This document shows, piece by piece, positions 5,301-5,982 of a stretch of 5,982 bases of DNA. The notes below the pieces were generated by a model. The model saw only the letters and a program-made list of their open reading frames with translations, did no database searches and was not told the origin of the DNA. Position numbers and translations under genes: made by a program. Each line of letters starts with the position of its first letter. Within the stretch, counting starts at the first letter, position 1. This DNA is from Lachnospiraceae bacterium UBA7179 (GTDB lineage: Bacteria > Bacillota > Clostridia > Lachnospirales > Lachnospiraceae): positions 8,632-14,613 of the forward strand of contig DKVL01000080.1 of the NCBI GenBank assembly GCA_002491195.1, in the 5' to 3' direction.

Positions 5301-5982
5301 TGTATTCCTTTATATACTGAAGCACTGCGGCAACATACGCACAATTACTATCGTTCCGCCCATACCATCCATAACCATAGGACCGATTACACTCAGGGCA
5401 ACTGCATTCTGTCCTGAGCATGGTATCCCGATTAAAAATCACAGTGACATAAAACTGACTCTTACGATACGACGCAACTGCTTTCACATGTACGGCCATA
5501 TCATCCATCTGCTCATAGTAACCGACATTAATATCCTCCACGACAACCGTTTTGGACGCAAGGTACTGCTGCCCTTTCTCCAACGCCGCCTTCGAAAATC
5601 CCTGCTTGTTCCGAATCGCATCAATATCAAAATACTGATAATGTGACTCTACCTGTACCTCTTCCTCATTCTTTCTCGCGATTGCTGCCTTTACCTTCTC
5701 TTCCTTCTTCCTCATGGCTTCCTGCTCTTGTTCCCTTCTCCTTTTCTCCTCTTCTTCCCGCTGCCTTTGCACTTCCATTTCGCGGCGGGCCGCTTCCTCC
5801 TGCTGCCTCTTTTCCTCCTCCGCTTTTCGCGCCGTTTCCTCTTCGCGTGCTTTCCGCTGCGCTTCCTCCGCCTCCGCGCGTTTCCGCCTGCGCTCCGCTT
5901 TCTGCGCTGCCTTTTGTGCTTTCCGCTCGGCAATCCGCCGTTCTGTCTCCTCCTTCTTCGCCTGTTTTGCAGCTTCCTCCAC
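2323..5982 (-). CDS. SWIM zinc-finger Snf2-family helicase (5' end outside window)
   Basis: At least 1219 residues are visible; the frame is open at the right edge, so the true start may lie beyond it. Numbering from the edge, residues 1-110 are a charged Lys/Glu/Arg/Ala helix. A SWIM-type finger follows (C193-S-C195 ... C214-A-Y216). A poorly conserved middle region (about 430-700) corresponds to the bacterial Snf2-associated domain. The Snf2 ATPase core (about 755-1190) shows DDMGLGKT (785-792, Walker A), DEAQ (882-885, motif II), LTGTP (909-913), SLKAGGVGLNL (1124-1134) and QATDRAHRIGQ (1154-1164). All ATPase motifs are intact, so it should be an active ATP-dependent DNA translocase that remodels nucleic acid-protein complexes. 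Its cellular role in Firmicutes is not established. It is convergent with the AraC-family gene, so probably unrelated in transcription. Confidence 0.96.
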   Translation of the reverse strand: MEEAAKQAKKEETERRIAERKAQKAAQKAERRRKRAEAEEAQRKAREEETARKAEEEKRQQEEAARREMEVQRQREEEEKRRREQEQEAMRKKEEKVKAAIARKNEEEVQVESHYQYFDIDAIRNKQGFSKAALEKGQQYLASKTVVVEDINVGYYEQMDDMAVHVKAVASYRKSQFYVTVIFNRDTMLRTECSCPECNRSYGYGWYGRNDSNCAYVAAVLQYIKEYMAQKEIGDATDKRGAMLLADFQRNHTNQIVANATMQEKSVNLVPRLVRSGDGLRISFKIGTEKLYVVKDLIEFCRQVRSSETVQYGTNTKLNQSINNFAPRAREWYDFVSKVIQEEEDIINRISEMRYYYYERKRKCSDFELYGWRLDQFCEMMGDDAIDYEDKGLGKKGKAQLTCKEGRPKLTMQIRKSKVGRKKEFHGVDVSCNIPELYIGTANACYIKDNVLYKTDIDVVNKIRPLLAIKNGGQIDFQIGRTKLTDFYYSMLPQLEEGFTVMEEDSEEIHSYLPPEVVFIFYLDAANGDITCRVMAKYGEKECSVIESVLSDPMTSYYESFRLEGREREVFFLTKQVFPYADKERGLFYCNSEEDLIYEVLNSGVERLAELGEVRCTSSFKNLNIVRKMRMSVGVSVASGLLDLEIDTENISREELLEVLKGYKLHKKYYRLKNGDFINLEDENLQMLKELMDTMHLPPKEFIKGKVHLPIYRTLYLDKLLEEKEGLYTNRDHTFREMVKNFKTISEADYEVPASLKRVMRSYQKNGYKWLKTLESCQFGGILADDMGLGKTIQTISFLLSEKKEGVTTLVVAPASLVFNWGEEFDRFGSELKVQLITGDQQERQKKIEDYEEYDVSVTSYDLLRRDISYYEGKKFTYEVIDEAQYIKNHTTAAAKAVKVIDSQMRIALTGTPIENRLSELWSIFDYLMPGFLYSYEVFKREIETPIAKYDDKDAMARLQRMVGPFIMRRLKSDVLKDLPDKLEEVRYVKFDKAQQTAYDAQVVHMQEMLAKQDDDDFNKNKMKVLAELTRLRQICCDPSLCFDNYAGESAKLDSCVELVQSAMDGGHKMLLFSQFTSMLELIRKRLDEQGIAYYVITGETSKEKRLQLVKAFNEDAVPVFLISLKAGGVGLNLTGADVVIHYDPWWNVAAQNQATDRAHRIGQTKKVTVYKLIARHSVEEKILKLQETKRDLAEQVMNGELGQLGSMSKEELLDLLQG

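Noticed and set aside
5712..5933. Leftward Arg/Lys-rich 73-codon frame
   Set aside because: It is an alternative frame of the low-complexity coding sequence for the helicase N-terminal helix.

Overview
The window looks like chromosomal DNA of a Gram-positive Clostridia, most likely a Lachnospiraceae-type gut anaerobe. The grounds are moderate GC, strong AGGAGG/GGAGG ribosome binding sites, extended -10 promoters, U-tailed intrinsic terminators, an AraC regulator with an N-terminal cupin, and a Firmicutes-style SWIM/Snf2 helicase. The host assignment is inference from style; there is no phylogenetic marker here.

Left part (1-240): no gene can be assigned. Two rightward intrinsic terminators, at 61-129 (long imperfect hairpin plus eight T) and 192-236 (perfect 18-bp stem plus five T), suggest that a rightward transcript from outside the window ends here.

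Middle part (about 320-1170): a compact leftward module. A good promoter at 1140-1168 drives a possible 35-codon ORF (1016-1123). An 117-residue protein with a GNAT-like acetyl-CoA-binding motif follows (651-1004). Then comes a terminator-like hairpin (500-538) whose helix is complete only as minus-strand RNA, because it uses G-U pairs. Beyond it lie two tandem, diverged copies (period about 84-87 nt) of a structured RNA unit at 320-493. The two copies share architecture and an 11-nt bulge, but their helices differ in sequence while staying paired. This is the best candidate for something undescribed.

Between the module and the next gene (1170-1356) are two hairpins, a 14-bp direct repeat and a second promoter pointing right. 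That promoter has the same -35 hexamer, spacer length and extended -10 as the leftward one. It drives an AraC/XylS-family regulator (1357-2259), which is therefore divergent from the small-protein module.

Right part (2323-5982): a very large leftward SWIM zinc-finger/Snf2 helicase, convergent with the AraC gene and cut by the right edge of the window. It starts (as far as seen) with a long charged helix and has an altered SWIM finger. A 10-bp hairpin sits between the convergent genes. Nothing in the sequence ties the helicase functionally to the regulator or the small module.
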